DNA from: Pseudomonas sp. Root71
GTDB taxonomy: Bacteria > Pseudomonadota > Gammaproteobacteria > Pseudomonadales > Pseudomonadaceae
Assembly: GCF_001429045.1 (NCBI RefSeq)
Contig: NZ_LMHY01000001.1
Span: 379,892-443,891 of the forward strand
Reading direction: 5' to 3'
Length of the DNA stretch: 64,000 nucleotides
Shown: positions 1 through 8,312 of the stretch, in pieces
Position numbering within the stretch: position 1 is the stretch's first letter
Layout of the letters: the number at the start of each line of letters is the position of its first letter
Position numbers and translations under genes: made by a program
Notes under the pieces: generated by a model
Seen by the model: the letters and a program-made list of their open reading frames with translations, nothing else
Databases searched by the model: none
What the model was told of the DNA's origin: nothing

Positions 1-322
1 GGCTGCGCATCAGTTTGTCGGTATCGAGCAGTTTCGGCCCCAGCACTTCGGCCAGTTCGCCACGGGCCAGGCGACGCAGGACTTCCATCTGGAACAGGCG
101 GTCCTGGGCATGCACATAGCCGAGGGCACGGTACAGGTCGGTTTCGTTGTCGGCGCGGATGTGCGGGACGCCGCGCTCGTCGTAGCGCACGGTGACGGAG
201 CCTTGCAGGTGTTGCAGTTCCATCATGCCCTGGCGTGACGGCTGCTTGCTGTAGAGGTACCAACCGGCCCCGGCGGCCAGCATGACGATCAACAGAGCGA
301 GAGCGGTCAGGCTGCGTTTCAT
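1..322 (-). CDS. Penicillin acylase family protein, N-terminal part
   Basis: This is the first 107 codons of a gene that runs off the left edge. The start is a Met followed by Lys-Arg-Ser and a hydrophobic stretch (about residues 5-22), so the product is an exported or membrane-anchored precursor. After it comes a region typical of the start of the Ntn-hydrolase penicillin acylase family: a GSVTVRYDERGVPHIRA-type strand, then GYVHAQDRLFQME. Family members cut themselves into two chains and hydrolyse amide bonds of penicillins, acyl-homoserine lactones or similar substrates. The catalytic Ser that begins the beta chain lies outside the window, so substrate cannot be judged. An AGGAG-like site (ggagtc) precedes the ATG. 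Confidence 0.85.
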   Translation of the reverse strand, partial: MKRSLTALALLIVMLAAGAGWYLYSKQPSRQGMMELQHLQGSVTVRYDERGVPHIRADNETDLYRALGYVHAQDRLFQMEVLRRLARGELAEVLGPKLLDTDKLMRS

Positions 323-425
323 GGAGACTCCTTGTTGTTATTGTGATTCCTGGCGCCACTGTGTAACACGTTGCGCCGATTTGGCGCATCGCCCGTAGGA
401 GGGATTCGTATTACTGCGTCTTTCC

Positions 426-1007
426 CTATTTGCTTGGCTCGACAAGCCACGGGCAGTAACACCCCACCGCCAGTGTGTGCGTGGCACTCACCGCACGTCC
501 CTCATCCAGCGCTTGCAGGATCGGTTCGATAAAGCTGTTGCTCGAATTGCAGGTCAGGCCTTCGCTGTAGGGGCCGAAATACGCCAGTTTGCCGCTGCGA
601 TCCCAGATCGCCACGGCCGGGCTGGCGGGGATCTGTTCGGAGCCGGGCAGGACGTCGATGGTTTTCAGGCTGTTCAAGGTGCCCGGCAATTGGCCGTGGC
701 TGCCGGGTTTTTGCACGGCATAGAATTCCACGCCATGGGGAATGTAGCGCTCGACCAGTTCGGTCAGGTGTTGTTGGTTGCCGACATTGCACGGGCAGGC
801 CGGGTCCCAGAAGTGGACCAGGCGGATGGCGCCAGGGCCGGCGAGGGATTCGGGAAGGCGCAGCGGATCGCCGGAAAACATCGCGGTGTGCTCGCTGAAC
901 GCCCGCAGGTAACGCCCCTGGAACCAGTCGTAGGCCGCCCACAATGCGCCGGCACACACCACGGCGAGCAGGCTGGCAAACAGGGTGGCGCGAAGGGGCG
1001 AGCGCAT
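426..1007 (-). CDS. DUF6436 thioredoxin-like membrane-anchored protein
   Basis: The 193-residue product has one N-terminal hydrophobic segment (about residues 8-25), then a thioredoxin-fold domain. The segment LVHFWDPACPCN resembles the active-site region of TlpA/DsbE proteins, but the cysteines are arranged as CPC rather than CxxC. Further cysteines lie at the C terminus (VGCYCPW). A periplasmic thiol redox or metal-binding role is plausible but is an inference. The gene reads in the same direction as the penicillin acylase gene, with about 100 bases between them. The DUF6436 name is from memory of Pseudomonas annotation. Confidence 0.75.
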   Translation of the reverse strand: MRSPLRATLFASLLAVVCAGALWAAYDWFQGRYLRAFSEHTAMFSGDPLRLPESLAGPGAIRLVHFWDPACPCNVGNQQHLTELVERYIPHGVEFYAVQKPGSHGQLPGTLNSLKTIDVLPGSEQIPASPAVAIWDRSGKLAYFGPYSEGLTCNSSNSFIEPILQALDEGRAVSATHTLAVGCYCPWLVEPSK

Positions 1008-1103
1008 CGGTTCAATCCTCGAAGGTCGGCTAGCTTGCCATGCTTGCCGCGACAGATGAATATCGCAGGCCTATAAAGTCCGTTTCACGTTCTGGAATCG
1101 TCC

Positions 1104-2051
1104 ATGCCGGCTACTTTCGACCCTGATTTTCTACGTGCAAGCCTGCTGCCATTGGCGGCCGGGCAGCCGTTGTCGGCGCAGGCGCAGGCTTACCAGCGAT
1201 TCTACGGGCTGGATTTTGCCTCGCGTCAGGTGCGCAGTGGCCTTGGGCGATTCGAGGTCGACGGTTATGAGCTGGTCAGCCAGTTCTGGTGGCCCGAGCG
1301 GGCAAAGGCGACGTTGTTTGTCATCCACGGTTTCTACGACCACACCGGGCTCTACCGGCATGTGATCGAATGGGCGCTGGACCAGGGCTTTGCGGTGATT
1401 GCCTGCGACTTGCCGGGGCATGGCTTGTCCAGTGGCGAACGGGCGAGCATCAAGGATTTCGCCGAGTACCAGGACACGCTGCAAGGTCTGTTCAGTGAGG
1501 CGCAGTCTCTCGACCTGCCGCAGCCGTGGCACCTGTGCGGGCAGAGCACCGGCGGGGCGATCGTGATCGATCATGTGTTGAATGCGGGGGCGAGCAGCCC
1601 GGCCCAGGGGCAGGTGATTCTGCTGTCGCCGCTGGTGCGGCCGCGGGCGTGGGGTTGGTCGCAGCTGAGTTATTACCTGCTCAAACCTTTCGTCAAAGCC
1701 ATCGCCCGACGTTTCAGCGAGAACTCCAGCGACCCGGCCTTTCTGCCGTTCCTGCAAGCCGATCCGTTGCAGCCGCTGCGTCTGCCGACGGCCTGGGTGG
1801 GCGCATTGGCGCGCTGGATCAAGCGCATCGAGGCCGCTCCCGTGAGTGCCCGCCGGCCGCTGATCGTGCAGGGGCAGGCCGACATGACGGTGGATTGGGA
1901 ACACAACCTGGAAGTGTTGCGGGGCAAGTTTGATCGGCCGCAGGTGCTGATGCTTCCCGAGGCGCGGCATCATCTGGCGAATGAGACGCTGGTGATGCGA
2001 GAGGAGTATTTCGGCTTCTTGACCAGGCGGATGAGCCGGCAATATCGATGA
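1104..2051 (+). CDS. Alpha/beta hydrolase, lysophospholipase-like
   Basis: The 315-residue product is a serine hydrolase of the Hydrolase_4 (PldB/monoglyceride lipase) type. The oxyanion-hole region HGFYDHTG is near residue 75, and the nucleophile elbow reads GQSTGG near residue 147. A late Asp (QGQADMTVDW) and His (EARHHLANE) complete the triad. There is no signal peptide, so it probably acts in the cytoplasm or at the inner membrane face on lysophospholipids or monoacylglycerols. It is divergent from the DUF6436 gene, and its 3' end runs into a REP-type hairpin. The exact substrate is unknown. Confidence 0.85.
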   Translation: MPATFDPDFLRASLLPLAAGQPLSAQAQAYQRFYGLDFASRQVRSGLGRFEVDGYELVSQFWWPERAKATLFVIHGFYDHTGLYRHVIEWALDQGFAVIACDLPGHGLSSGERASIKDFAEYQDTLQGLFSEAQSLDLPQPWHLCGQSTGGAIVIDHVLNAGASSPAQGQVILLSPLVRPRAWGWSQLSYYLLKPFVKAIARRFSENSSDPAFLPFLQADPLQPLRLPTAWVGALARWIKRIEAAPVSARRPLIVQGQADMTVDWEHNLEVLRGKFDRPQVLMLPEARHHLANETLVMREEYFGFLTRRMSRQYR

Positions 2052-2060
2052 GTCAAGATC

Positions 2061-2128
2061 GAAAGATCGCAGCCTTCGGCAGCTCCTACAGAGCGTTTGT
2101 AGGAGCTGCCGAAGGCTGCGATCTTTTT
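2061..2128. repeat. REP-type inverted repeat, family B
   Basis: Two arms of the form AAGATCGCAGCCTTCGGCAG / CTGCCGAAGGCTGCGATCTT face each other across a short GAGCGTT spacer. The right arm touches the stop codon of the DUF2059 gene on the minus strand. The same unit recurs at 10170, 12181, 14303 and 34976. The stem could also end transcription of both convergent genes. Confidence 0.85.
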
Positions 2129-2880
2129 TACTGGGTCAGGTTCGAATTGCTCTGCCCCACCGCCAACCCTGCCCGGATTGCTGCCAATGCGGCTTGATAA
2201 TAAGCCTGGCCTTCCGAAGATTCAGCAAAGGTCGCGAACTCTTCCAGTTCGTTGTCCGACAGGTCGCGATAGACATACAGCAGCGTGTTGTTCAGGTCGC
2301 TGCCGATCTGGTCCATCAGGCGCTGGCGTTGGCCGTTGAGCATACCTTGGGCCTGACCGGCACCGAGCAACCCGGGGATCATCGAACTCAAGCTGTCGGC
2401 GGCGACGCCAGCAATCGCCAGGCTGACTTCCGCGCCGGCCTCGCGTGCGGGCAGGGCTTGTGCCAGGTGGCCGATGATCAGCATGCGGCTGTCACTGGCC
2501 TGCATCTTCGGCAGGCCCTTGGCGTTTTTCGCCAGTTGGTCGCGACGGGTCGCCAGCAGCTCGGCGGCGACGACTTTCTTGCCCAGGGGTGACTGGAAAA
2601 ACGTCAGCGCGGGTTTGGGGTTGGCGAGGTTCTTGCGCAATTGCGCTTCGGCGCGCTGGTCCATGGCCTGGGCGGAAAAACGCTGATTGCTGTTACTGAC
2701 CAGTGCCTGAAAAACCGCTGGAGGCAGGCTGCCCTGGTAGCGTTGCTGAGCGGCCGAGAGGGCGTCGCTGAAATGCGCGCGTTGTTCCGGCCAGCCGGCG
2801 ACCTTGTACAACAGGTCATGGCCGTCTGCCCAGGCGGGCATAACGCAGAACATCAGCAGTGATAAAAGCAAACGGCGCAT
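2128..2880 (-). CDS. DUF2059 domain-containing exported protein
   Basis: The start at 2880 is chosen over an in-frame upstream start at 3018. It has an AGGAG site just upstream and begins a clear Sec signal peptide (RRLLLSLLMFCVMPAWA, cut near residue 18). The mature protein is helical with two similar halves, and the second half has the DUF2059 pattern YVYRDLSDNELEEFATFAES. No catalytic residues are evident and the function is unknown. The stop codon TAA lies directly at the edge of the family B repeat at 2061-2128. It is divergent from the oxygenase gene at 2989, so both promoters must fit in about 110 bases. Confidence 0.8.
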   Translation of the reverse strand: MRRLLLSLLMFCVMPAWADGHDLLYKVAGWPEQRAHFSDALSAAQQRYQGSLPPAVFQALVSNSNQRFSAQAMDQRAEAQLRKNLANPKPALTFFQSPLGKKVVAAELLATRRDQLAKNAKGLPKMQASDSRMLIIGHLAQALPAREAGAEVSLAIAGVAADSLSSMIPGLLGAGQAQGMLNGQRQRLMDQIGSDLNNTLLYVYRDLSDNELEEFATFAESSEGQAYYQAALAAIRAGLAVGQSNSNLTQ

Positions 2881-2988
2881 AGGGACTCCTGTCAGCAGGC
2901 GACTATTCTCCGTGCGGCACTCCTGCTTGTCGAGAATTCGTATCAACCCGCTGCGCGGCTCTGTCGGATTTCCGGGCACAGGAATACT

Positions 2989-3621
2989 ATGCGCGCCATG
3001 CAAATATCCTCTGATCACCCGCTGCTGCTACGAATCGTCGACGACCTGGCCGAGCACGGCTGGTCGCAGCAGAATATTTTCCTGCCTCTGGATCTGACCC
3101 GGGCGCTGGCGGCCGAGTGTCGCAAACGTGCTGCCGAGGGTGAACTGGCTCCGGCCGCCGTCGGCCGTGGACCGTTTTCGGAGATCCGCGAAGGGATTCG
3201 TGGCGACCATATCCAGTGGATCGACCCCGGCCAGGCCGAGGCGTGCGACAGCTACCTGAGTTTGATGAACAGCCTGCGCGAGGCGATCAATCGCGGTCTG
3301 TTTCTCGGCCTGGAGGATTTCGAAAGCCATTTTGCGATGTACCCGCCCGGTGCGTTCTACCTGAAGCACGTCGACCGCTTTCGCGATGACGACCGGCGTA
3401 TGGTTTCGGCGGTGGTTTACCTCAATGACGCCTGGCTTCCCGAACTCGGCGGCCAGTTGCGCATGTACCTCGACAATGATCGCGTCCACGACGTGCAACC
3501 TGTAGGCGGCTGCCTGGTGGTGTTTCTCTCCGGAGAGGTTCCCCATGAAGTCCTGCCCGCGACCCGGGATCGCCTGTCGCTGACCGGCTGGTTCCGCCGG
3601 CGCGGCAACGAGCCGTTCTGA
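2989..3621 (+). CDS. 2OG-Fe(II) oxygenase, prolyl-4-hydroxylase type
   Basis: The 210-residue product is an Fe(II)/2-oxoglutarate dioxygenase of the P4Hc fold. The HxD motif is at H127/D129 (LKHVDRF), the distal His is H186 (EVPHEV), and an Arg at about 195 would hold the 2-oxoglutarate carboxylate. The fold signature GGQLRMYL precedes the distal His. AGGA lies a few bases before this ATG, which favours it over the Met codon 9 bases later. Homologues include bacterial hydroxylases of EF-Tu or ribosomal proteins, but the substrate cannot be fixed here. It is probably co-transcribed with the DUF523 gene 2 bases downstream. Confidence 0.85.
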   Translation: MRAMQISSDHPLLLRIVDDLAEHGWSQQNIFLPLDLTRALAAECRKRAAEGELAPAAVGRGPFSEIREGIRGDHIQWIDPGQAEACDSYLSLMNSLREAINRGLFLGLEDFESHFAMYPPGAFYLKHVDRFRDDDRRMVSAVVYLNDAWLPELGGQLRMYLDNDRVHDVQPVGGCLVVFLSGEVPHEVLPATRDRLSLTGWFRRRGNEPF

Positions 3622-3623
3622 TC

Positions 3624-4109
3624 ATGCGGAAAATTCTCGTCAGCCGCTGCCTGTTGGGCCACCGCGTCCGTTACGACGGCGGGGCCAGCGGGCCGTTCGA
3701 TCAGCTTCAGCAGTGGCTTGATGAGGGGCGGGTCGTGCCGTTGTGCCCCGAGGTGGCCGGTGGATTGCCAACACCTCGGGCGGCAGCGGAAATTCCAGGC
3801 GGGCAGGGCGTGCAAGTCCTCGATGGCCAGGCGTTGGTGATCACCACCGAGGGTGAGGACGTCAGTTCGCAGTTTCTGTCGGGGGCGTATCAGGCACTGG
3901 AGCTGGTACAAAAGCACGGCATCCGCATCGCCGTCCTCAAGGCCAACAGCCCGTCCTGCGGCAATCTGCTGACCTATGACGGGACGTTCAGCGGTGTGAA
4001 GGTCAGTGGCGAGGGCGTGACGGCGGCACTGCTCAAACGCCACGGGGTGCAGGTGTTCAGTGAGCTGGAGTTGCCGCAGGCGGCGCAGGCGTTGGCAACA
4101 CTCGATTAA
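3624..4109 (+). CDS. DUF523 domain-containing protein
   Basis: The 161-residue product begins ILVSRCLLGHRVRYDGG, the hallmark of DUF523. Conserved Cys and His residues follow (LCPEVAGGLPTPR, LKANSPSCGN), which resemble a metal or Fe-S site. No reaction can be assigned from sequence. The start codon lies 2 bases after the stop of the 2OG oxygenase gene, so the two are almost certainly translated from one message. A family A REP pair follows immediately. Confidence 0.85.
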   Translation: MRKILVSRCLLGHRVRYDGGASGPFDQLQQWLDEGRVVPLCPEVAGGLPTPRAAAEIPGGQGVQVLDGQALVITTEGEDVSSQFLSGAYQALELVQKHGIRIAVLKANSPSCGNLLTYDGTFSGVKVSGEGVTAALLKRHGVQVFSELELPQAAQALATLD

Positions 4110-4125
4110 CGAGCGACACAAGACA

Positions 4126-4217
4126 CTGTGGGAGCGAGCTTGCTCGCGATGGCGGCCTGACATCCAACATCAATGTTGACTGGACTGGCCTCATCGCGAG
4201 CAAACTCGCTCCCACAG
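4126..4217. repeat. REPIN, family A (GTGGGAGCGAGCTTGCTCGCGA)
   Basis: Two copies of the unit CTGTGGGAGCGAGCTTGCTC face each other in inverted orientation, with a spacer of about 35 bases. It fills the gap between two convergent genes. The right arm reads GCAAACTCGC, one change from the consensus. Confidence 0.85.
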
Positions 4218-4231
4218 GTTCTGCATTTACT

Positions 4232-4822
4232 TCAGTTCTGCAGCTTCGGCACCACACCCGCATCCGCCCCCAACCACTTCTGCTCCAGCGCTTGCAGTCG
4301 TCCGTCATCCTTGATCCGCTGCAAGGCGTTTTCCAGGCTGGCATGGAACGCCGGATTACCCTTCTGGAACGGAATCGCCAGGCTCACGGCCGGGTTGGTT
4401 TTGGGCGTCTCTTGCGTCAGCGATTGCACCAGCAAAATGGAGCGCGGCTCTTCTTTCTGCGCGATCAGTTGCGCATGGGTTTGAATGTAAGGCTCGCTGA
4501 AGTCGAAACGATCCTTGAGATCCGGGGTCACTGCTATGTGGTTGATAGCGATGTCGTATTTGCCGCTTTCGACGCCGGTCAGCAGATCGCTGCCGTCGGT
4601 GACGACAAAGTCGGCCCGGACATCGAGTTCACTTGCCAGCAGTTGGCCCAGCTCGACTTCGAAGCCGGTGAGCTTATCGTCATCCTTGAAATTGAACGGG
4701 GGAGTGTTGGCTTCAACGGCAATGCGCAATTCGCCCCGGTCGTTGACGTCATCAATCAGTTCGGCATGAGCCAAAGGGCTCAGAAGGGGTAGCAGGCAGA
4801 TCAGGCCAGGCAGAAAGCGCAT
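4232..4822 (-). CDS. Short periplasmic amino-acid-type binding protein (SBP_bac_3)
   Basis: The product is about 196 residues. The start at 4822 is preferred because AAGGAG lies 5 bases upstream; an in-frame GTG two codons earlier would overlap that site. A signal peptide (LPGLICLLPLLSPLAHA) is followed by the lobe I pattern of family 3 binding proteins (GELRIAVEANTPPFNF, TGFEVELGQLLASEL, YDIAINHIAVTPDLKDRFDF). Usual members have about 250 residues. Here the segment that would form much of lobe II, with its GxGTT-like loop, is missing, and the chain goes straight to the C-terminal AIPFQKGN and helix region. It may bind a polar solute in an atypical way or be a degraded member. No ABC permease lies nearby. 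Confidence 0.75.
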   Translation of the reverse strand: MRFLPGLICLLPLLSPLAHAELIDDVNDRGELRIAVEANTPPFNFKDDDKLTGFEVELGQLLASELDVRADFVVTDGSDLLTGVESGKYDIAINHIAVTPDLKDRFDFSEPYIQTHAQLIAQKEEPRSILLVQSLTQETPKTNPAVSLAIPFQKGNPAFHASLENALQRIKDDGRLQALEQKWLGADAGVVPKLQN

Positions 4823-4957
4823 GGTCACTCCTTTGAATTTATTATCGCGACCCTCTGATTCAGGCTCGCTTTGCTATGGTTGTCGAGTGCCTTCGACAAC
4901 GAATGGCCATGAAGTTGTCATGGTCACGCGGATTTTACGGAAAAACTGGAGAAGAGA

Positions 4958-5383
4958 ATGAAAACCTTTATGTCACGTGCTGCTTTGGCTGGCCTGTTGA
5001 TGGGTGTTTCGGTGCTGGCCAGTGCTGCAACGCCGGCTCCGAAAGGCGCCGAAGTGTCCATCGTGTCTCCCAAGGATGGCGCGACGGTTCCCCAGACGGT
5101 CGTGGTCAAGTTCGCGGTCGAGAACGTTGCCTTGGCACCGGCGGGCGATACCACCAAGAACACCGGTCACCACCACTTGCTGATCGATGTCGACGAGCTG
5201 CCCGCCGCCGGTGCGCCGATTCCCAAGGATGCCAACCACATGCATTTCGGCAACGCGCAGACCCAGGCTGAAGTAACGCTCACGCCGGGCAAGCACACCT
5301 TGCAGTTGGAACTGGGCGATAGCAACCACATGCCGTTCGATCCGCCGATCGTTTCCGAGAAGATCACCGTCAACGTCAAGTAA
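4958..5383 (+). CDS. DUF4399 exported protein
   Basis: The 141-residue product has a signal peptide cut near ASA-ATP (about residue 24), then one beta-rich domain with VSPKDGATVPQTVVVKF and a His-rich stretch (NTGHHHLLID, NHMHFGN, DSNHMPFDPP). These His/Met positions hint at metal binding, which is an inference. Function is unknown for DUF4399. The ATG is preceded by GGAGAAGAG. A strong terminator hairpin follows the stop. Confidence 0.85.
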   Translation: MKTFMSRAALAGLLMGVSVLASAATPAPKGAEVSIVSPKDGATVPQTVVVKFAVENVALAPAGDTTKNTGHHHLLIDVDELPAAGAPIPKDANHMHFGNAQTQAEVTLTPGKHTLQLELGDSNHMPFDPPIVSEKITVNVK

Positions 5384-5400
5384 CGTTGTTGCGTGAATGA

Positions 5401-5428
5401 AAAAGGGAGCCCGAAGGCTCCCTTTTTT
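5401..5428. terminator. Bidirectional intrinsic terminator
   Basis: The stem GGGAGCC/GGCTCCC with a CGAA loop is flanked by A4 on the left and T6 on the right. It can end the DUF4399 message on the plus strand and serA on the minus strand. Confidence 0.9.
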
Positions 5429-5444
5429 GTCGCTCAGGTCGTGA

Positions 5445-6674
5445 TCAGAACAACACACGACTACGGATGGTGCCTTTGACGTGTTGCAGCTTCTCTTGCG
5501 CCAGATCCGAGTACTCGGCGTCGACGTCGATTACCACGTAACCGACTTTCTCGTTGGTCTGCAGGAACTGACCGGAGATGTTGATGCCGTTTTCGGCGAA
5601 GACCTTGTTGATCTCGCTGAGCACGCCCGGGATGTTTTCGTGGATGTGCAGCAGGCGGTGCTTGCCAGGGTGAGCCGGCAGGGCCACTTCCGGGAAGTTC
5701 ACGGACGATACCGAAGTACCGTTGTCGCTGTACTTGACCAGTTTTTCCGCCACTTCCAGACCGATGTTGGCCTGGGCTTCAGCGGTGGAACCGCCGATGT
5801 GCGGGGTCAGGATCACGTTGTCCAGGCCACGCAGCGGGCTTTCGAACTCTTCGTCGTTGGAGCGTGGCTCCACCGGGAATACGTCGATGGCCGCGCCGAT
5901 CAGGTGCTTGTCCTTGATGGCTGCCGCCAGGTGGTCCAGTTCGACCACGGTGCCGCGGGCGGCATTGATCAGGATGCCGCCTTTCTTGATGGCGCGGATT
6001 TCCTTCTCGCCCATCATCCACTGGGTGGCGGCGGTTTCCGGAACGTGCAGCGAAACGATGTCGGACATCGCCAGCAGCTCGTGCAGGTTGCCTACCTGAG
6101 TGGCGTTACCCAATGGCAGCTTGGTGATGGTGTCGTAGAAGTACACCTGCATGCCCAAGCCTTCCGCCAGGACCGACAGTTGAGTGCCGATCGAGCCGTA
6201 GCCGACGATGCCCAGCTTCTTGCCACGGATCTCGAAGGAATTGGCCGCGCTCTTGATCCAGCCGCCACGGTGGCAGGAAGCGTTCTTCTCAGGGATGCCG
6301 CGCAGCAGCAGGATCGCTTCGGCCAGCACCAGCTCCGCTACGGAACGGGTGTTGGAGTACGGTGCGTTGAACACCGCGATGCCGCGTTCGCGGGCCGCGT
6401 CCAGGTCGACCTGGTTGGTGCCGATGCAGAAACACCCTACAGCCACGAGCTTCTTCGCGTGATCGAAGATCTCTTCGGTCAGTTGAGTGCGGGAGCGAAT
6501 GCCGATGAAGTGAGCATCAGCGATCTTTTCCTTGAGCTGGGCTTCCGGCAGAGAACCCGTGAGGTACTCGATGCTGGTGTAGCCCGCCGCCTTGAGGACG
6601 TCGACAGCCGATTGGTGGACGCCTTCGAGAAGAAGGAACTTGATCTTGCTCTTATCGAGAGAAGTCTTGCTCAT
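5445..6674 (-). CDS. serA: D-3-phosphoglycerate dehydrogenase
   Basis: The 409-residue product matches the short class of SerA (substrate domain, Rossmann domain, C-terminal ACT). The NAD loop reads GIVGYGSIGTQL, the catalytic Arg is in NAARGTVV, and the catalytic His is in LTPHIGG. The ACT domain (about residues 338-409) gives serine feedback. It oxidises 3-phosphoglycerate to 3-phosphohydroxypyruvate, the first step of serine synthesis, and in many bacteria also reduces 2-oxoglutarate to D-2-hydroxyglutarate. The divergent neighbour at 6880 encodes the dehydrogenase that removes this product, a pairing known in Pseudomonas. Confidence 0.97.
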   Translation of the reverse strand: MSKTSLDKSKIKFLLLEGVHQSAVDVLKAAGYTSIEYLTGSLPEAQLKEKIADAHFIGIRSRTQLTEEIFDHAKKLVAVGCFCIGTNQVDLDAARERGIAVFNAPYSNTRSVAELVLAEAILLLRGIPEKNASCHRGGWIKSAANSFEIRGKKLGIVGYGSIGTQLSVLAEGLGMQVYFYDTITKLPLGNATQVGNLHELLAMSDIVSLHVPETAATQWMMGEKEIRAIKKGGILINAARGTVVELDHLAAAIKDKHLIGAAIDVFPVEPRSNDEEFESPLRGLDNVILTPHIGGSTAEAQANIGLEVAEKLVKYSDNGTSVSSVNFPEVALPAHPGKHRLLHIHENIPGVLSEINKVFAENGINISGQFLQTNEKVGYVVIDVDAEYSDLAQEKLQHVKGTIRSRVLF

Positions 6675-6781
6675 CTGCGTAAACCTGTGTCCCGGAGAAA
6701 AAATGGCAGGAAGTAGCCAGCAGATGCTGACCCGGACGGCAGGAAAGCCGTCACCGCAGAACAGCCCTTGGGCACTATCCT

Positions 6782-6813
6782 GCGGGGTCGTTATGCTAGC
6801 ATATGCACCCCGC
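6782..6813. promoter_or_regulatory. Nested palindrome between serA and D2HGDH
   Basis: GCGGGGT (6782-6788) and ACCCCGC (6807-6813) are perfect inverted arms. Exactly at their shared centre lies a second palindrome, ATGCTAGCAT (6793-6802). The site sits in the 205-base gap between the divergent serA and D2HGDH genes and overlaps TATGCT, a possible -10. It is a candidate operator for a dimeric regulator. Confidence 0.45.
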
Positions 6814-6879
6814 TAAACACTCATTCCTGCGACGTGAAGCGTTCTCAGGATGACCATGAATTGTTCGAGAGTTCTGTCG

Positions 6880-8274
6880 ATGACCAATCCTGCCCTGATT
6901 GAAGAGCTGAAGACCCTGGTTGAGCCTGGCAAGGTGCTGACCGATGCCGACTCCCTGAATGCTTACGGAAAGGATTGGACCAAGCATTTCGCCCCGGCCC
7001 CGACCGCCATCGTGTTCCCCAAGACCACCGAGCAGGTCCAGGCCATTGTCCTGTGGGCGAACAAACACAAGGTGGCGCTGGTGCCGTCCGGCGGTCGTAC
7101 CGGTCTTTCCGCAGCAGCGGTGGCGGCCAATGGTGAGGTCGTGGTGTCCTTTGACTACATGAACCAGATCCTCGACGTGAACCTCACTGACCGCACGGCC
7201 GTTTGCCAGCCGGGCGTGGTCACCGAGCACCTGCAGAACGTCGCCGAAGAGAAAGGCCTGTACTACCCGGTGGACTTCGCTTCGGCGGGTTCGAGCCAGA
7301 TTGGCGGCAATATCGGCACCAATGCCGGCGGGATCAAGGTGATTCGCTACGGCATGACCCGTAACTGGGTCGCCGGCATGAAAGTGGTCACCGGCAAGGG
7401 TGACGTTCTGGAACTGAACCGCGACCTGATCAAGAACGCCACCGGCTACGACATGCGCCAGCTGTTCATTGGTGCCGAAGGTACCCTCGGGTTCGTGGTC
7501 GAAGCGACCATGCGCCTGGACCGCGCACCGAAAAACCTCACTGCAATGGTCCTCGGTACCGCCGATTTCGATTCGATCATGCCGGTGCTGCACGCCTTCC
7601 AGAGCAAGCTTGACCTGACCGCCTTCGAATTCTTCTCCGACAAAGCCCTGGCCAAAGTCATGGCTCGTGGCGATGTGCCGGCGCCGTTCGAATCCGATTG
7701 CCCGTTCTACGCGCTGCTGGAATTCGAAGCGACCACCGAGGAAGTGGCCAACCACGCCCTGGAAACCTTCGAGCACTGCGTCGAGCAGGGCTGGGTACTG
7801 GACGGTGTGATGAGCCAGAGCGAAACCCAGCTGCAGAACCTGTGGAAGCTGCGCGAATACATCTCCGAAACCATTTCCCACTGGACACCGTACAAAAACG
7901 ACATCTCGGTCACCGTATCGAAAGTCCCGGCATTCCTGAAGGAAATCGACGCCATCGTCGGCGAACACTACCCGGATTTCGAAATCGTCTGGTTCGGCCA
8001 CATCGGCGACGGCAACCTGCACTTGAACATCCTCAAGCCGGATAACCTGAGCAAGGATGAGTTCTTCGCCAAGTGCGCGACCGTCAACAAGTGGGTGTTC
8101 GAAACCGTCGAGAAGTACAACGGTTCGATCTCCGCCGAGCACGGCGTGGGCATGACCAAGCGTGACTACCTGACCTACAGCCGCTCGCCTGTCGAGATCG
8201 AATACATGAAGGCGGTCAAGGCGGTGTTCGACCCGAACGGCATCATGAACCCGGGCAAGATTTTCGCTGTTTGA
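6880..8274 (+). CDS. d2hgdh: D-2-hydroxyglutarate dehydrogenase (FAD-binding oxidoreductase)
   Basis: From the start at 6880 the product is 464 residues, the length I recall for the P. aeruginosa orthologue. Upstream in-frame ATGs at 6850 and 6856 are possible, and 6856 has AGGA at good spacing. The PCMH-type FAD domain carries VPSGGRTGLS and the SAGSSQIGGNIGTNAGG loop. The C-terminal FAD-oxidase domain carries the metal-binding His of WFGHIGDGNLHLN and the closing SAEHGVGMTKR. It oxidises D-2-hydroxyglutarate back to 2-oxoglutarate and passes electrons to the electron-transfer flavoprotein. This pulls the unfavourable SerA reaction forward, which explains the divergent position beside serA. 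Confidence 0.92.
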   Translation: MTNPALIEELKTLVEPGKVLTDADSLNAYGKDWTKHFAPAPTAIVFPKTTEQVQAIVLWANKHKVALVPSGGRTGLSAAAVAANGEVVVSFDYMNQILDVNLTDRTAVCQPGVVTEHLQNVAEEKGLYYPVDFASAGSSQIGGNIGTNAGGIKVIRYGMTRNWVAGMKVVTGKGDVLELNRDLIKNATGYDMRQLFIGAEGTLGFVVEATMRLDRAPKNLTAMVLGTADFDSIMPVLHAFQSKLDLTAFEFFSDKALAKVMARGDVPAPFESDCPFYALLEFEATTEEVANHALETFEHCVEQGWVLDGVMSQSETQLQNLWKLREYISETISHWTPYKNDISVTVSKVPAFLKEIDAIVGEHYPDFEIVWFGHIGDGNLHLNILKPDNLSKDEFFAKCATVNKWVFETVEKYNGSISAEHGVGMTKRDYLTYSRSPVEIEYMKAVKAVFDPNGIMNPGKIFAV

Positions 8275-8312
8275 TTTTCGAACTTTAAGAGCCAACGAAG
8301 CAGGAGTCGGTA

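Noticed and set aside
2989..3621. The 2OG-Fe(II) oxygenase considered as PhnY, the missing partner of the PhnZ-like enzyme
   Set aside because: It is of the prolyl-4-hydroxylase type, not the PhyH type of PhnY, and lies 28 kb away beside a DUF523 gene.
5401..5428. The hairpin after DUF4399 considered as part of REP family A or B
   Set aside because: Its stem GGGAGCC/GGCTCCC with U tracts on both sides is a normal intrinsic terminator and lacks the REP core.
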